Assembly (NCBI RefSeq): GCF_014650915.1
Contig: NZ_BMVW01000006.1
Coordinates: 77,811-141,810, forward strand
DNA: 64,000 nucleotides
Reading direction: 5' to 3'
DNA from: Streptomyces poonensis
GTDB lineage: Bacteria; Actinomycetota; Actinomycetes; Streptomycetales; Streptomycetaceae
Numbering within the stretch: the stretch's first letter is position 1; each line of letters begins with the position of its first letter. The position numbers were made by a program, and so were the translations under genes. Below, one piece after another: positions 32,109 through 39,079 of this stretch. The notes under the pieces are model-generated. The model was not told where the DNA came from. It saw nothing but the letters and a program-made list of their open reading frames with translations, and made no database searches.

Positions 32109-32653
32109 AGCTGGGCGTACACCCGGCCCTTGGTGTCCCGGACAGTGACCGTGCCGACGAAGTCCCAGTCGGACCCGGGCGCGTGGGCCGTGGCGTACCA
32201 GGCACCCCAGCCGGGCCGTCCCGGCAGCTCGATCAGCTTGCCGCGCACCGTACCGGCCGCCGTCTCCACCTCCACGAAGGAGGCGGTGCCCCGGCCGCCG
32301 TAGTACACGCCGGACAGATAGATGTCGCCCTCCGCCGTGCCCTCCGCCTGGAGCGACACGCCCGGCTGGGTGCGGTCGATGTTGCCGTCCACGACGCTCC
32401 GGAACTGCGGATCCGGGTTGTCCGGCGTCGTCCAGTGCTTGCCCTCCTCGGTGAGCCACAGCTCGAACCCGGGCGCGGCGACGACGTGCTCACCGGGCTG
32501 GACGATGCGCGCGGCCGGCGTCTTCGCGGCCGTGCTGACCGACGCGGTGTCGTGCGCCGTCCTCCCCTGTGGGACGGCGTACGACACCGCGGGCATCCCC
32601 GCCAGCAGCGCGGTGAACGCGGCGGCGGCGACGTACTTGTGCATCCGTGTCAT
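32099..32653 (-). CDS. Secreted paralogue of the anti-sigma ectodomain
   Basis: 184 residues from ATG 32653 (alternatives: ATG 32671 and ATG 32644). A signal peptide HKYVAAAAFTALLAGMPAVS with YAV cleavage is clear and there is no other membrane segment. The mature protein from about residue 48 aligns along its length with the external domain of the nearby anti-sigma factor: shared blocks include GEHVVAAPGFELWLTEEGK, FRSVVDGNI, QPGVSLQAEG, YLSGVYYGGRG and WGAWYATA. It lacks the transmembrane and cytosolic parts. It could be a soluble competitor, ligand or regulator for the sensor, by inference from homology and linkage. Confidence 0.75.
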   Translation of the reverse strand: MTRMHKYVAAAAFTALLAGMPAVSYAVPQGRTAHDTASVSTAAKTPAARIVQPGEHVVAAPGFELWLTEEGKHWTTPDNPDPQFRSVVDGNIDRTQPGVSLQAEGTAEGDIYLSGVYYGGRGTASFVEVETAAGTVRGKLIELPGRPGWGAWYATAHAPGSDWDFVGTVTVRDTKGRVYAQLPR

Positions 32654-32913
32654 GGACGGACAACTCCTGCTCATAGGCGGATCGATGAATCGTTCGACAG
32701 CACGGAGGGCGCCTCTCCACCCCTGCCAACGCCGTCGGTCCCCCATCCGGATGACATCCGCGCCGAACTTTCCTCTCCGGTCTTACCGGCGTGTCCCGCG
32801 TCCGCGTACGCCGGCCGTGGGAGCCCCTCACTCGTTGGCAGCGCCTGGGCTGGTCGGCGGTGGCCGGTGGTGCTGCGGTGGACGAAACGCCACGTCCCCG
32901 GGAGGCCCCGCTC

Positions 32914-33933
32914 ATGCAACGTCCGTACCGTGTTCTCGCCTCGGCGGTCACCGCCGCGGTGCTCGTGGGGGCGGCGGCCTGCTCACAGCGCGGGGGAGGG
33001 GCCGGAGAGGGGGACACGACCCGGCACCGGTCCTCCCCGGCGGACCGGGTGAGTCCCGCCGCCTCGCCCTCGGCCGCCGCGGGCGTCTCCGCCCTGACCG
33101 ACGCCCAGGCCGCGGGCGCCCTGCTCCGCGCGGACGACCTCGGGTGGGCCTGGGGCGGCACGAAGGGCGCGGCGACCTGGCGGGACGGACTGCTCAAGGG
33201 CAGGGCGAACCGCCCCGAGTGCCAGGAACTGCTCGACACCGTGTACGCCGAGGACCTGCTGGGCGAGCCCGTCGGCGGGTCGGCGGCCGTGGGGTTCGAC
33301 GACGGTGAGTACGGGGCCCAACTGCGCCACCAGGTGGGCCAGTACAAGGAGGAGGGCGTCGACGCCAAGCTCGGCCATGTGCGGGAACTCACCGACGAGT
33401 GCGGTGAGTTCGACGTCACCGGCGCGGGCGGGCGCACCCACGCCGTCAAGGTCGTCCCGGTCGACCTCCCCGCGGCCGGAGACGCGCGCCGGGGCCTCCG
33501 GATGACCGTCAACGGCGGGGTCGAGGGGAAGAAGGGCCCGCTGACGCTCGACGTCGCCGCCGTGCGGGTCGGGGACGGCGCCGCGCTCCTCACCCACGGC
33601 GGCCTCTACGGCGTCGACGGCGACACCACCCGCCGGGCCGTCGAACGGGGGGCCCAGCGCCTGAAGGAGGTCCAGGAGGCCCGGAGGACGGGCAGGACGC
33701 CGAAGGACCAGGAGAGCCCGGCGGCCGGGGAGAGCCCGGACACGCAGGACGGGGACCGGCGGGACGAGCGAAACCAGCCGGACGAGCAGGAGGAGCAGGA
33801 GGAGCAGTACGACGCCCAGGAGGACACCCCGCAGAACGAATGGCGGAACGGCTGGGGGAACAGCTGGCAGGACGACCAGTGGGGCGGCGGGCAGGACGGC
33901 CGGTGGGACGGGGGACAGGACGACGGCGAGTAA
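32914..33933 (+). CDS. Putative lipoprotein with Gln/Asp/Trp-rich tail
   Basis: 339 residues from ATG 32914, with GGGAGG upstream. The signal ends in lipobox LVGAAAC, so Cys22 should be lipidated and the protein anchored outside the membrane. The body (residues about 60-240) resembles Streptomyces cell-surface proteins of unknown function: LTDAQAAGALLRADDLGWAW, NRPECQELLDTVYAEDLL, LRHQVGQYKEEGVDAKLGHV. The C-terminal 90 residues are highly charged and then WGNSWQDDQWGGGQDGRWDG, a low-complexity Trp/Gly/Asp tail. It is divergent from the secreted anti-sigma paralogue. Confidence 0.72.
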   Translation: MQRPYRVLASAVTAAVLVGAAACSQRGGGAGEGDTTRHRSSPADRVSPAASPSAAAGVSALTDAQAAGALLRADDLGWAWGGTKGAATWRDGLLKGRANRPECQELLDTVYAEDLLGEPVGGSAAVGFDDGEYGAQLRHQVGQYKEEGVDAKLGHVRELTDECGEFDVTGAGGRTHAVKVVPVDLPAAGDARRGLRMTVNGGVEGKKGPLTLDVAAVRVGDGAALLTHGGLYGVDGDTTRRAVERGAQRLKEVQEARRTGRTPKDQESPAAGESPDTQDGDRRDERNQPDEQEEQEEQYDAQEDTPQNEWRNGWGNSWQDDQWGGGQDGRWDGGQDDGE

Positions 33934-34000
33934 CAGGCTGCCGGGACACGCGGTGGCGGGCGGCCGGGTTCCGTGGCGCGTGTCCCGGCATCCCCGGCGC

Positions 34001-34041
34001 GGAAAACCGGTTGCCGGGTGGTGCCCGGCGCCCGGTAGCGT
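34001..34041 (+). promoter_or_regulatory. Leader cassette 1 promoter (WblC/WhiB7-like)
   Basis: GGAAAACC lies just before -35 TTGCCG (34011-34016), 19 bp from -10 TAGCGT (34036-34041). The AT-rich block next to the -35 box is the known hallmark of WhiB7/WblC-activated promoters. The predicted start falls at or next to the ATG of leader peptide 1. Confidence 0.65.
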
Positions 34042-34048
34042 GACCGGC

Positions 34049-34096
34049 ATGTACGCGTACGCCGTCGCCGCGATGGCCAGGACCCGCCGCCCGTAG
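34049..34096 (+). CDS. Leader peptide 1 (15 residues) of the erm operon
   Basis: ATG 34049 to TAG 34096 encodes MYAYAVAAMARTRRP. ATG is 8 nt after the -10 box, so translation is probably leaderless. The basic end RTRRP resembles the +x+ arrest motifs of macrolide-sensing leader peptides. The stop codon is in the hairpin at 34084-34102. Confidence 0.6.
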   Translation: MYAYAVAAMARTRRP

Positions 34097-34102
34097 CGGC
34101 GG
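34084..34102 (+). terminator. Attenuator hairpin 1
   Basis: A 7-bp stem CCGCCGC / GCGGCGG with loop CCGTA. The stem contains the last codons and stop of leader peptide 1, so a ribosome stalled there would prevent it from forming. Confidence 0.6.
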
Positions 34103-34124
34103 CACTCCGGCATGTCCCGTGGCG

Positions 34125-34165
34125 GGAAAACCAGTTGCCGCGCCGCCCGTGACGCGAGGTAGCGT
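34125..34165 (+). promoter_or_regulatory. Leader cassette 2 promoter (duplicate of cassette 1)
   Basis: GGAAAACC, -35 TTGCCG (34135-34140) and -10 TAGCGT (34160-34165) repeat those of cassette 1 with an identical 19-bp spacer, exactly 124 bp downstream. Confidence 0.65.
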
Positions 34166-34172
34166 CGGGGGC

Positions 34173-34211
34173 ATGTGTGCGATCGCAGTGACTGAGCTCC
34201 GCCGCTTCTAG
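34173..34211 (+). CDS. Leader peptide 2 (12 residues) of the erm operon
   Basis: ATG 34173 to TAG 34211 encodes MCAIAVTELRRF, again 8 nt after the -10 box. IAV and LRR recall the IFVI/IAVV and RLR classes of drug-dependent arrest peptides preceding erm genes. The stop lies in hairpin 2. Confidence 0.65.
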   Translation: MCAIAVTELRRF

Positions 34212-34217
34212 CGGCGG
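34199..34217 (+). terminator. Attenuator hairpin 2
   Basis: An 8-bp stem CCGCCGCT / AGCGGCGG with loop TCT overlaps the last codons and stop of leader peptide 2. The right arm can alternatively pair with CCGCCGC at 34251-34257, giving a possible antiterminator. Confidence 0.6.
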
Positions 34218-34271
34218 ACCTTCCGCGTCGGAGATACGCATCGGGAGAAGCCGCCGCCTCAGCGAGTCATC

Positions 34272-34313
34272 GCCGGGCGGTCCGTTCGTGCTGCCCGGCT
34301 TCCCCTCGAAGCC
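34272..34313 (+). promoter_or_regulatory. Two competing hairpins before the erm start
   Basis: GCCGGGC (34272-34278) pairs with GCCCGGC (34293-34299). GGCTTC (34297-34302) pairs with GAAGCC (34308-34313). The arms share 34297-34299, so only one can form; the second ends just before the ribosome site at about 34315. Confidence 0.5.
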
Positions 34314-34324
34314 GCGGAGATCCT

Positions 34325-35248
34325 GTGCGCACCCATCGTCCTGGCCGGCATGAACTGGGCCAGAACTTCCTCATCGACCGCACCACCATCGACACCGTCG
34401 TCGGCCTCGTCGCCGGCACCGACGGCCCGATCATCGAGATCGGCACCGGTGACGGCGCGCTGACCCTGCCGCTCCAGCGGCTGGGCCGCGGCCTGACCGG
34501 CGTCGAGATCGACGGCGGGCGTGCCGCGCGGCTCGCCCGCCGTACCGGCCCGGATCCGGCGACCGAGATCGTCCACGCCGACTTCCTCGGCTTCCGGCTC
34601 CCCGCCACGCCGCATGTGCTGGTCGGCAACCTGCCGTTCCACCAGACGACCGCGATACTGCGCCGGGTCCTCGGGGCCCCGGGCTGGACCGACGCCGTCC
34701 TCCTGGTCCAGTGGGAGGTGGCCCGCCGGCGCGCCGGAGTGGGCGGGGCCAGCCTGATGACGGCGCAGTGGTGGCCCTGGTACGAGTTCCGGCTCGTGTC
34801 CCGGGTGCCCGCCTCGGCGTTCCGCCCGCGCCCCGGCGTCGACGGCGGCCTGGTCGTCTTCTCCCGGCGGCCCGAGCCCCTGGTCCCCGTCCGGGAGCGG
34901 CACGGCTACCAGGACTTCGTACGGCGCGTGTTCACCGGCCGGGGCAACGGCCTGGCCCGGATCCTCGCCGCCGAGGCACCGGAACTCTCCCGGCAGGCCC
35001 GGCAGGAGGTCCAGCGCCTGCTCCGGCAGCACCGCATCGCTCCGACGGCCCTCCCGAAGAGCCTGGACGCCCCCGCATGGGCGGCTCTCTACGAGCTCCT
35101 CGGCTCCCGGCGACGGGCGGCCGACACGCGGGCGGCCGACACGCGCACGGCCGGCGCACGGGCGGCAGACACGCGCACGGCCGGTACGCGGACGCCGCCG
35201 CCCGGGACCGGCAGGACGCGACGTACGCGAGGCCGTCCCAGGCGCTGA
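34325..35248 (+). CDS. erm: Erm-type 23S rRNA (adenine-N6) methyltransferase
   Basis: 307 residues from GTG 34325 with CGGAG 6 nt upstream. The family core is complete: GQNFLIDRTTIDTVV, SAM motif IEIGTGDGALT (residues 37-47), VEID, HADF (84-87), and the target-adenine motif GNLPFHQT (101-108). VQWEVARRRAGVGG, QWWPWYEFRLVSRVPASAFR and the ending GRPRR are typical of actinobacterial Erm proteins, which methylate A2058 of 23S rRNA and protect against macrolides, lincosamides and streptogramin B. Residues about 265-290 carry repeated R-A-A-D-T-R units. It could be mono- or dimethylating. No macrolide biosynthesis genes are in the window, so it looks like intrinsic resistance. Expression is probably inducible through the leader region. 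Confidence 0.9.
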   Translation: MRTHRPGRHELGQNFLIDRTTIDTVVGLVAGTDGPIIEIGTGDGALTLPLQRLGRGLTGVEIDGGRAARLARRTGPDPATEIVHADFLGFRLPATPHVLVGNLPFHQTTAILRRVLGAPGWTDAVLLVQWEVARRRAGVGGASLMTAQWWPWYEFRLVSRVPASAFRPRPGVDGGLVVFSRRPEPLVPVRERHGYQDFVRRVFTGRGNGLARILAAEAPELSRQARQEVQRLLRQHRIAPTALPKSLDAPAWAALYELLGSRRRAADTRAADTRTAGARAADTRTAGTRTPPPGTGRTRRTRGRPRR

Positions 35249-35269
35249 CGAGGCCGTCCCAGGCGCCGA
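35228..35269. repeat. 21-nt tandem duplication at the erm stop codon
   Basis: CGAGGCCGTCCCAGGCGCTG plus A (35228-35248) is repeated at 35249-35269 with CTGA changed to CCGA. The first copy holds the stop; the second would encode RGRPRR without stopping. Confidence 0.85.
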
Positions 35270-35295
35270 CCCCGCCGGGCAGGGCGCTCCCGCCC

Positions 35296-37815
35296 CTACC
35301 CCTCCACCCCCGTCAGCGCCTGCTCCGCCCAGATCACCTTGCCCTCGGGCAGGAAGCGGGTGCCCCAGCGCTGGGTGAACTGGGAGATCAGGAACAGCCC
35401 CCGGCCGCCCTCGTCGGTGGTACGGGGGTGGCGGAGGTGGGGGGCGGTGGCGCCGCCGTCGAAGACCTCGCAGATCAGGGTGCGGTCCAGGATGAGCCGG
35501 AGGCGTACGGGGCCGGTGGCGTGCCGGATCGCGTTGGTGACCAGTTCGCTGACCACCAGCTCGGTGGTGAACGCCAGTTCGTCCAGGCCCCAGGCGGCGA
35601 GCTGCCCGGTCGCGGTCCTGCGGGCCTGGGCGACGAGTGCCGGGTCGGGCGGCAGCTCCCAGTCGGCGACCCGGCCGGGGGCGAGCCGCCGGGTGCGGGC
35701 CAGCAGCAGCACCACGTCGTCGCCGGGCCGGGCCGGGACCAGGGTGTCGACCACGCGCTGGGCGCGGGTGTCGAGACAGGTGCCGGACGGCCGTTCCAGG
35801 GCCCGGCCCAGCAGCGCCGGGGACGACTCGGCCAGCAGGCCGTCGGTGTGCAGGGCGAGCACCGTACCGGGCGGCAGCTCCAGGGTCAGGGACTCGAAGG
35901 GCGGGCCGTTCACACCGAGCGGCGGCCCGATCGGCAGCTCGTCCGCGAACCGGACCGAGCCGTCGTCCGGGGACACCAGCGCCGGCGCCCGGTGCCCGGC
36001 CGCGGCCATCGCGCACGCGCCCGACACCGGGTCGTGGACCACGTACAGACAGCGCGCCCCGACCGTCTGCTCACTCCCCGCGTCCGGACCGGTGCCTGCC
36101 TGCCGGGCGGACTGGGCGACCAGGTCGTCGAGGTGGGCGAGCACCTCCTCGGGCGGCAGGTCGAGGTCGGCGAGGGTGCGGACGGCGGTGCGCAGCCGGC
36201 CCATCGCGGCGGCGCCGTCGATGCCGTGCCCCTCGACCTCGCCGACGACGAGGGCGACGCGGGCGCCGGGCAGCGGGATGACGTCGTACCAGTCGCCGCC
36301 GACCCCGGCCAGCTCGTCGGCGGGGCGGTAGCAGGCGGCCACGTCCGCGGCGTCCTGCTCGGGGAGCGAGCGTGGCAGGAGGCTGCGCTGCAGGACGAGG
36401 GCCGCGTTGCGCTCCCGGGTGTAGCGGCGGGCGTTGTCGACGCAGACGGCGGCCCGCGCCACCAGCTCCTCGGCGAGGTCCAGGTCCTCCTCGTCGAAGG
36501 GCTCCGGGCGGCCGCTCCGGAAGAACGTGGTGATGCCGAGCGTGATGCCGCGTGCCCGGATCGGCACGATCATCACGCTGTGCAGCCCGAGCTCCCGGAA
36601 GGTGGCCTGCCGTCCGCCGGGCCGGGTGTCCGACCACTCCCGGTCGAGCGGGCCGATCCGGAACCGGCACCACGGCACGCCTTCGGCCAGGGTGCGCACC
36701 GGGGGCGTACCGGGCAGATAGGCGGCCGGCGCCCCGACCCCGGCGACCGCCTCCGGCGCGCCCTCGTGCACCGACCGCTGCCCGGCGCGCCGCATCGGCA
36801 CCGCGTCCGCGCCCCGCACCGGCCCGGGCTCGGCGCCCCTCAGCACGGAGTCCAGCAGATCGACGGCGACGAAGTCGGCGAGTCCGGACACGGCCACGTC
36901 GGCCAGTTCCTGCGCGGTGCGCGCGACGTCGAGGGTGCGGCCGATCTGTTCGCCGGCCCGGTCCAGGAGCGCGAGCCGCATCCGGGCGCGGTGGCGCTCG
37001 GAGACGTCCATGACCGTGTAGTACACGCCGAGGGGTCTGCCCGCGTCGTCGTCGAGCCGGGTGAAGGACATCGTGTGCGCCGTCTCGCGGTGCGGCGCCG
37101 AGCGCAGCAGGCCCACATGCTCGTGGTCGACGACGGGCTCACCGGTCCGCAGCACCTGGCGCATCTGCGCCTCCAGCCGCTCGGCGTCCAGACCGGGCTG
37201 CACCTCGGCGAGCCGGCGGCCGATCCGCTCGTGCGCGGGGCCGCCGCCGAACACCTCCAGTGCGGCGTTCGCCCACACGAACCGCAGCTCGGTGTCGACG
37301 ATCGCCATGCCGACGGGCGACCGCGCGACCATGCTCTCCAGCACGCTCCGGCTCATGTCCCAGCCGGGCGCGCCGGCCATGTCGGAGAGCAGGACGACCC
37401 AGTGGTGGGCCCCGGCGTGCCGTGGCCCGCGTCCCCGCTCCCGCCCGGCCGGCCAGGAACCCCACAGGGGAACGGCCCGCACCATCAGCGGCACGCTCCA
37501 GCCCCCTCGGTGACGGGCACGGAGCACGCCGGTCCAGCCGCCGCCCCCGGCACGGTGGTCCTCGGCGAGCGCGGTGACGCGGGCGGCGTCCTCGGGAACC
37601 AGCAGCGCGCCGGCGTGCCTGCCGAGCACCGCGGCGGCCGGGTGGCCGAGGAGCCGCTCGGCGTCCCGCGTCCAGCTCGTCACCGTCCCGTGCGCGTCGA
37701 GCAGCAGCGGCACGGCATCGGCCACGTCGAACCGCTGCCCGGTGACCTCACTGTCCCTGTCGGTCCCCACGGCGACCCTCTCTGCTCTGAGACGCCTTCC
37801 CGCCTCATTATTCAC
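35296..37815 (-). CDS. PAS-PAS-GAF-PP2C phosphatase with C-terminal HATPase
   Basis: 839 residues. PAS 1 (about 25-145, VPLLLDAHGTVTSWTRDAER), PAS 2 (about 160-280, VGMAIVDTELRFVWANAALE), GAF (about 300-465, ITTFFRSGRPEPFDEEDLDL), SpoIIE/PP2C domain (about 480-690: VGGDWYDVIPLPG, VVGEVEGHGIDGAAAMG, LALHTDGLLAE), HATPase (about 710-830: TELVVSELVTNAIRHATG, GGRGLFLISQFTQRW). The usual GDV of PP2C motif 2 is GEV here, which replaces one metal-binding Asp by Glu. It is a second partner-switch type regulator in the window. It converges on erm with a 47-bp gap. Confidence 0.88.
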   Translation of the reverse strand: MNNEAGRRLRAERVAVGTDRDSEVTGQRFDVADAVPLLLDAHGTVTSWTRDAERLLGHPAAAVLGRHAGALLVPEDAARVTALAEDHRAGGGGWTGVLRARHRGGWSVPLMVRAVPLWGSWPAGRERGRGPRHAGAHHWVVLLSDMAGAPGWDMSRSVLESMVARSPVGMAIVDTELRFVWANAALEVFGGGPAHERIGRRLAEVQPGLDAERLEAQMRQVLRTGEPVVDHEHVGLLRSAPHRETAHTMSFTRLDDDAGRPLGVYYTVMDVSERHRARMRLALLDRAGEQIGRTLDVARTAQELADVAVSGLADFVAVDLLDSVLRGAEPGPVRGADAVPMRRAGQRSVHEGAPEAVAGVGAPAAYLPGTPPVRTLAEGVPWCRFRIGPLDREWSDTRPGGRQATFRELGLHSVMIVPIRARGITLGITTFFRSGRPEPFDEEDLDLAEELVARAAVCVDNARRYTRERNAALVLQRSLLPRSLPEQDAADVAACYRPADELAGVGGDWYDVIPLPGARVALVVGEVEGHGIDGAAAMGRLRTAVRTLADLDLPPEEVLAHLDDLVAQSARQAGTGPDAGSEQTVGARCLYVVHDPVSGACAMAAAGHRAPALVSPDDGSVRFADELPIGPPLGVNGPPFESLTLELPPGTVLALHTDGLLAESSPALLGRALERPSGTCLDTRAQRVVDTLVPARPGDDVVLLLARTRRLAPGRVADWELPPDPALVAQARRTATGQLAAWGLDELAFTTELVVSELVTNAIRHATGPVRLRLILDRTLICEVFDGGATAPHLRHPRTTDEGGRGLFLISQFTQRWGTRFLPEGKVIWAEQALTGVEG

Positions 37816-37977
37816 CTGATGTGATCACCGGTTCAGCCCTTTGTGACGAAGACGGTTCCCAGCGCGCACGCCGGGGGCCTCCAGGTGAGTGATCCGAGGC
37901 TCCGTACGTACGTTCCGGCGGGTAGCCCGGGAGGACCACGGCGGACACGGCGGACACGGCGGACACGGAGGAGAGCG

Positions 37978-38415
37978 GTGCCGAGCAAGCGGCAGCGGGT
38001 GAGCGGCGCGGCGACAGCCGCGGGCCTCGCGTTCCTGCCCCTGGCCGCGGGATGCGGCGGCGGGGACGGCACCGGAGCGGACACCACCGTGGCGGCGCCC
38101 GCCCGGGTCGAGGTCATCGCCTCGCTGACCGGCTGCGAGGCGGAGATCCGCGTCGAGGCGGACGAACTGCGCGAGGGGGTCTGCCGCACCGCCGAGGGCG
38201 AGTACCTCATCACCACCTTCCCCGCGGAGAGGTACCAGCTGACCTGGCTCGACAGTGCGGCCGTCTACGGGGGCCGGTACCTCGTGGGGCCGCGCTGGGC
38301 CATCACCGCACGGCCGGAGCTGCTGGAGCCGCTGCGCGAGAAGGTGGGCGGCACGGTGCGGGACCTGGGCGCCTCCCGGGGTGCCGCTCCGGGTGCGCCG
38401 CCGGCGTCACCGTGA
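37978..38415 (+). CDS. Small lipoprotein of unknown function
   Basis: 145 residues from GTG 37978, preceded by GGAGGAGAGCG. Signal AATAAGLAFLPLAAGC gives a lipobox Cys at about residue 23. The mature part has two Cys (TGCEAEIRVEADELREGVCR) likely to form a disulphide, then GEYLITTFPAERYQLTWLDS and GGRYLVGPRWAITARPELLE. The family is common and uncharacterised in Streptomyces. Three copies of GCGGACACG occur at 37941-37967 in the promoter region. Confidence 0.7.
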   Translation: MPSKRQRVSGAATAAGLAFLPLAAGCGGGDGTGADTTVAAPARVEVIASLTGCEAEIRVEADELREGVCRTAEGEYLITTFPAERYQLTWLDSAAVYGGRYLVGPRWAITARPELLEPLREKVGGTVRDLGASRGAAPGAPPASP

Positions 38416-38460
38416 GCGGCCGGGAGACGTCCGGTCCCCGAACGTCGGACCCCCGGGGCG

Positions 38461-39066
38461 TCAGCCCTTCATGGCCTTGCGGACCGCGTCCTTCGTCCGG
38501 TCCACCAGCGCGGCGACCGGCCCCAGGGCGACATTGGCCGCCGCGGACTCGGCTCCCGGGTGGGGGCGGGTCGGCGCCATGGCCTCCGCCGCCTTGACGC
38601 CCTTGGCCATGGCCGACAGCCGGGCGGGGTCGGCGCTGCGCCGGAGATGGGTGAACTCGTAGCGCTCCTCGGCCCGGGCGTGCCGCTGGACGTCCCCGCG
38701 CAGGTCGAGCAGCAGGGGGAGGAACCGCGGGTCGTCGGTGTCCATGCCGTCCAGCACGGACAGGGCCTCCTTCGCCCCGTGCTCCTCGGCCAGCCGGTCC
38801 GCGACGATCTCCTCGCCCCCGGGGAAGGCCCGGCGGGCGACGGGGTGCACGACCTCCTCCTCCGCCGTCTCGTGCACGGCCAGCAGCCGTACGAGGCGGT
38901 GGAAGGCATCCCGGCGGGCGTCACCGGTGGACCGCTCGACCTCGTCGAACAGGTTGCGGATGTCACCGTGCTGCCGCATCAGCAGGCCCACCACGTCGTC
39001 GTCCGGCGCGCGGTCGTCACCGGCCTGCGGGGTGCGGATCCCGCTCTCGCTCTTGCTCTCGCTCAT
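38461..39066 (-). CDS. Hemerythrin-domain protein
   Basis: 201 residues. The HHE-type four-helix domain spans about 22-150: LLMRQHGDIRNLFDEVER, RLVRLLAVHETAEEEVVHPV, ADRLAEEHGAKEALSVLDGM, LRGDVQRHARAEERYEF. The His and Glu ligands for a non-haem diiron site are present in these helices. Proteins of this type bind O2 or sense oxygen, NO or metals in the cytosol. The gene ends 13 bp before the ferritin-like gene on the same strand begins its stop, so these genes may be co-transcribed. Confidence 0.87.
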   Translation of the reverse strand: MSESKSESGIRTPQAGDDRAPDDDVVGLLMRQHGDIRNLFDEVERSTGDARRDAFHRLVRLLAVHETAEEEVVHPVARRAFPGGEEIVADRLAEEHGAKEALSVLDGMDTDDPRFLPLLLDLRGDVQRHARAEERYEFTHLRRSADPARLSAMAKGVKAAEAMAPTRPHPGAESAAANVALGPVAALVDRTKDAVRKAMKG

Positions 39067-39079
39067 GACGCCTCCTCCC

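Noticed and set aside
37941..37967. Three GCGGACACG repeats taken at first for an iteron or operator array
   Set aside because: They are simple slippage-type repeats just before a lipoprotein ribosome site, with no partner features of an origin.
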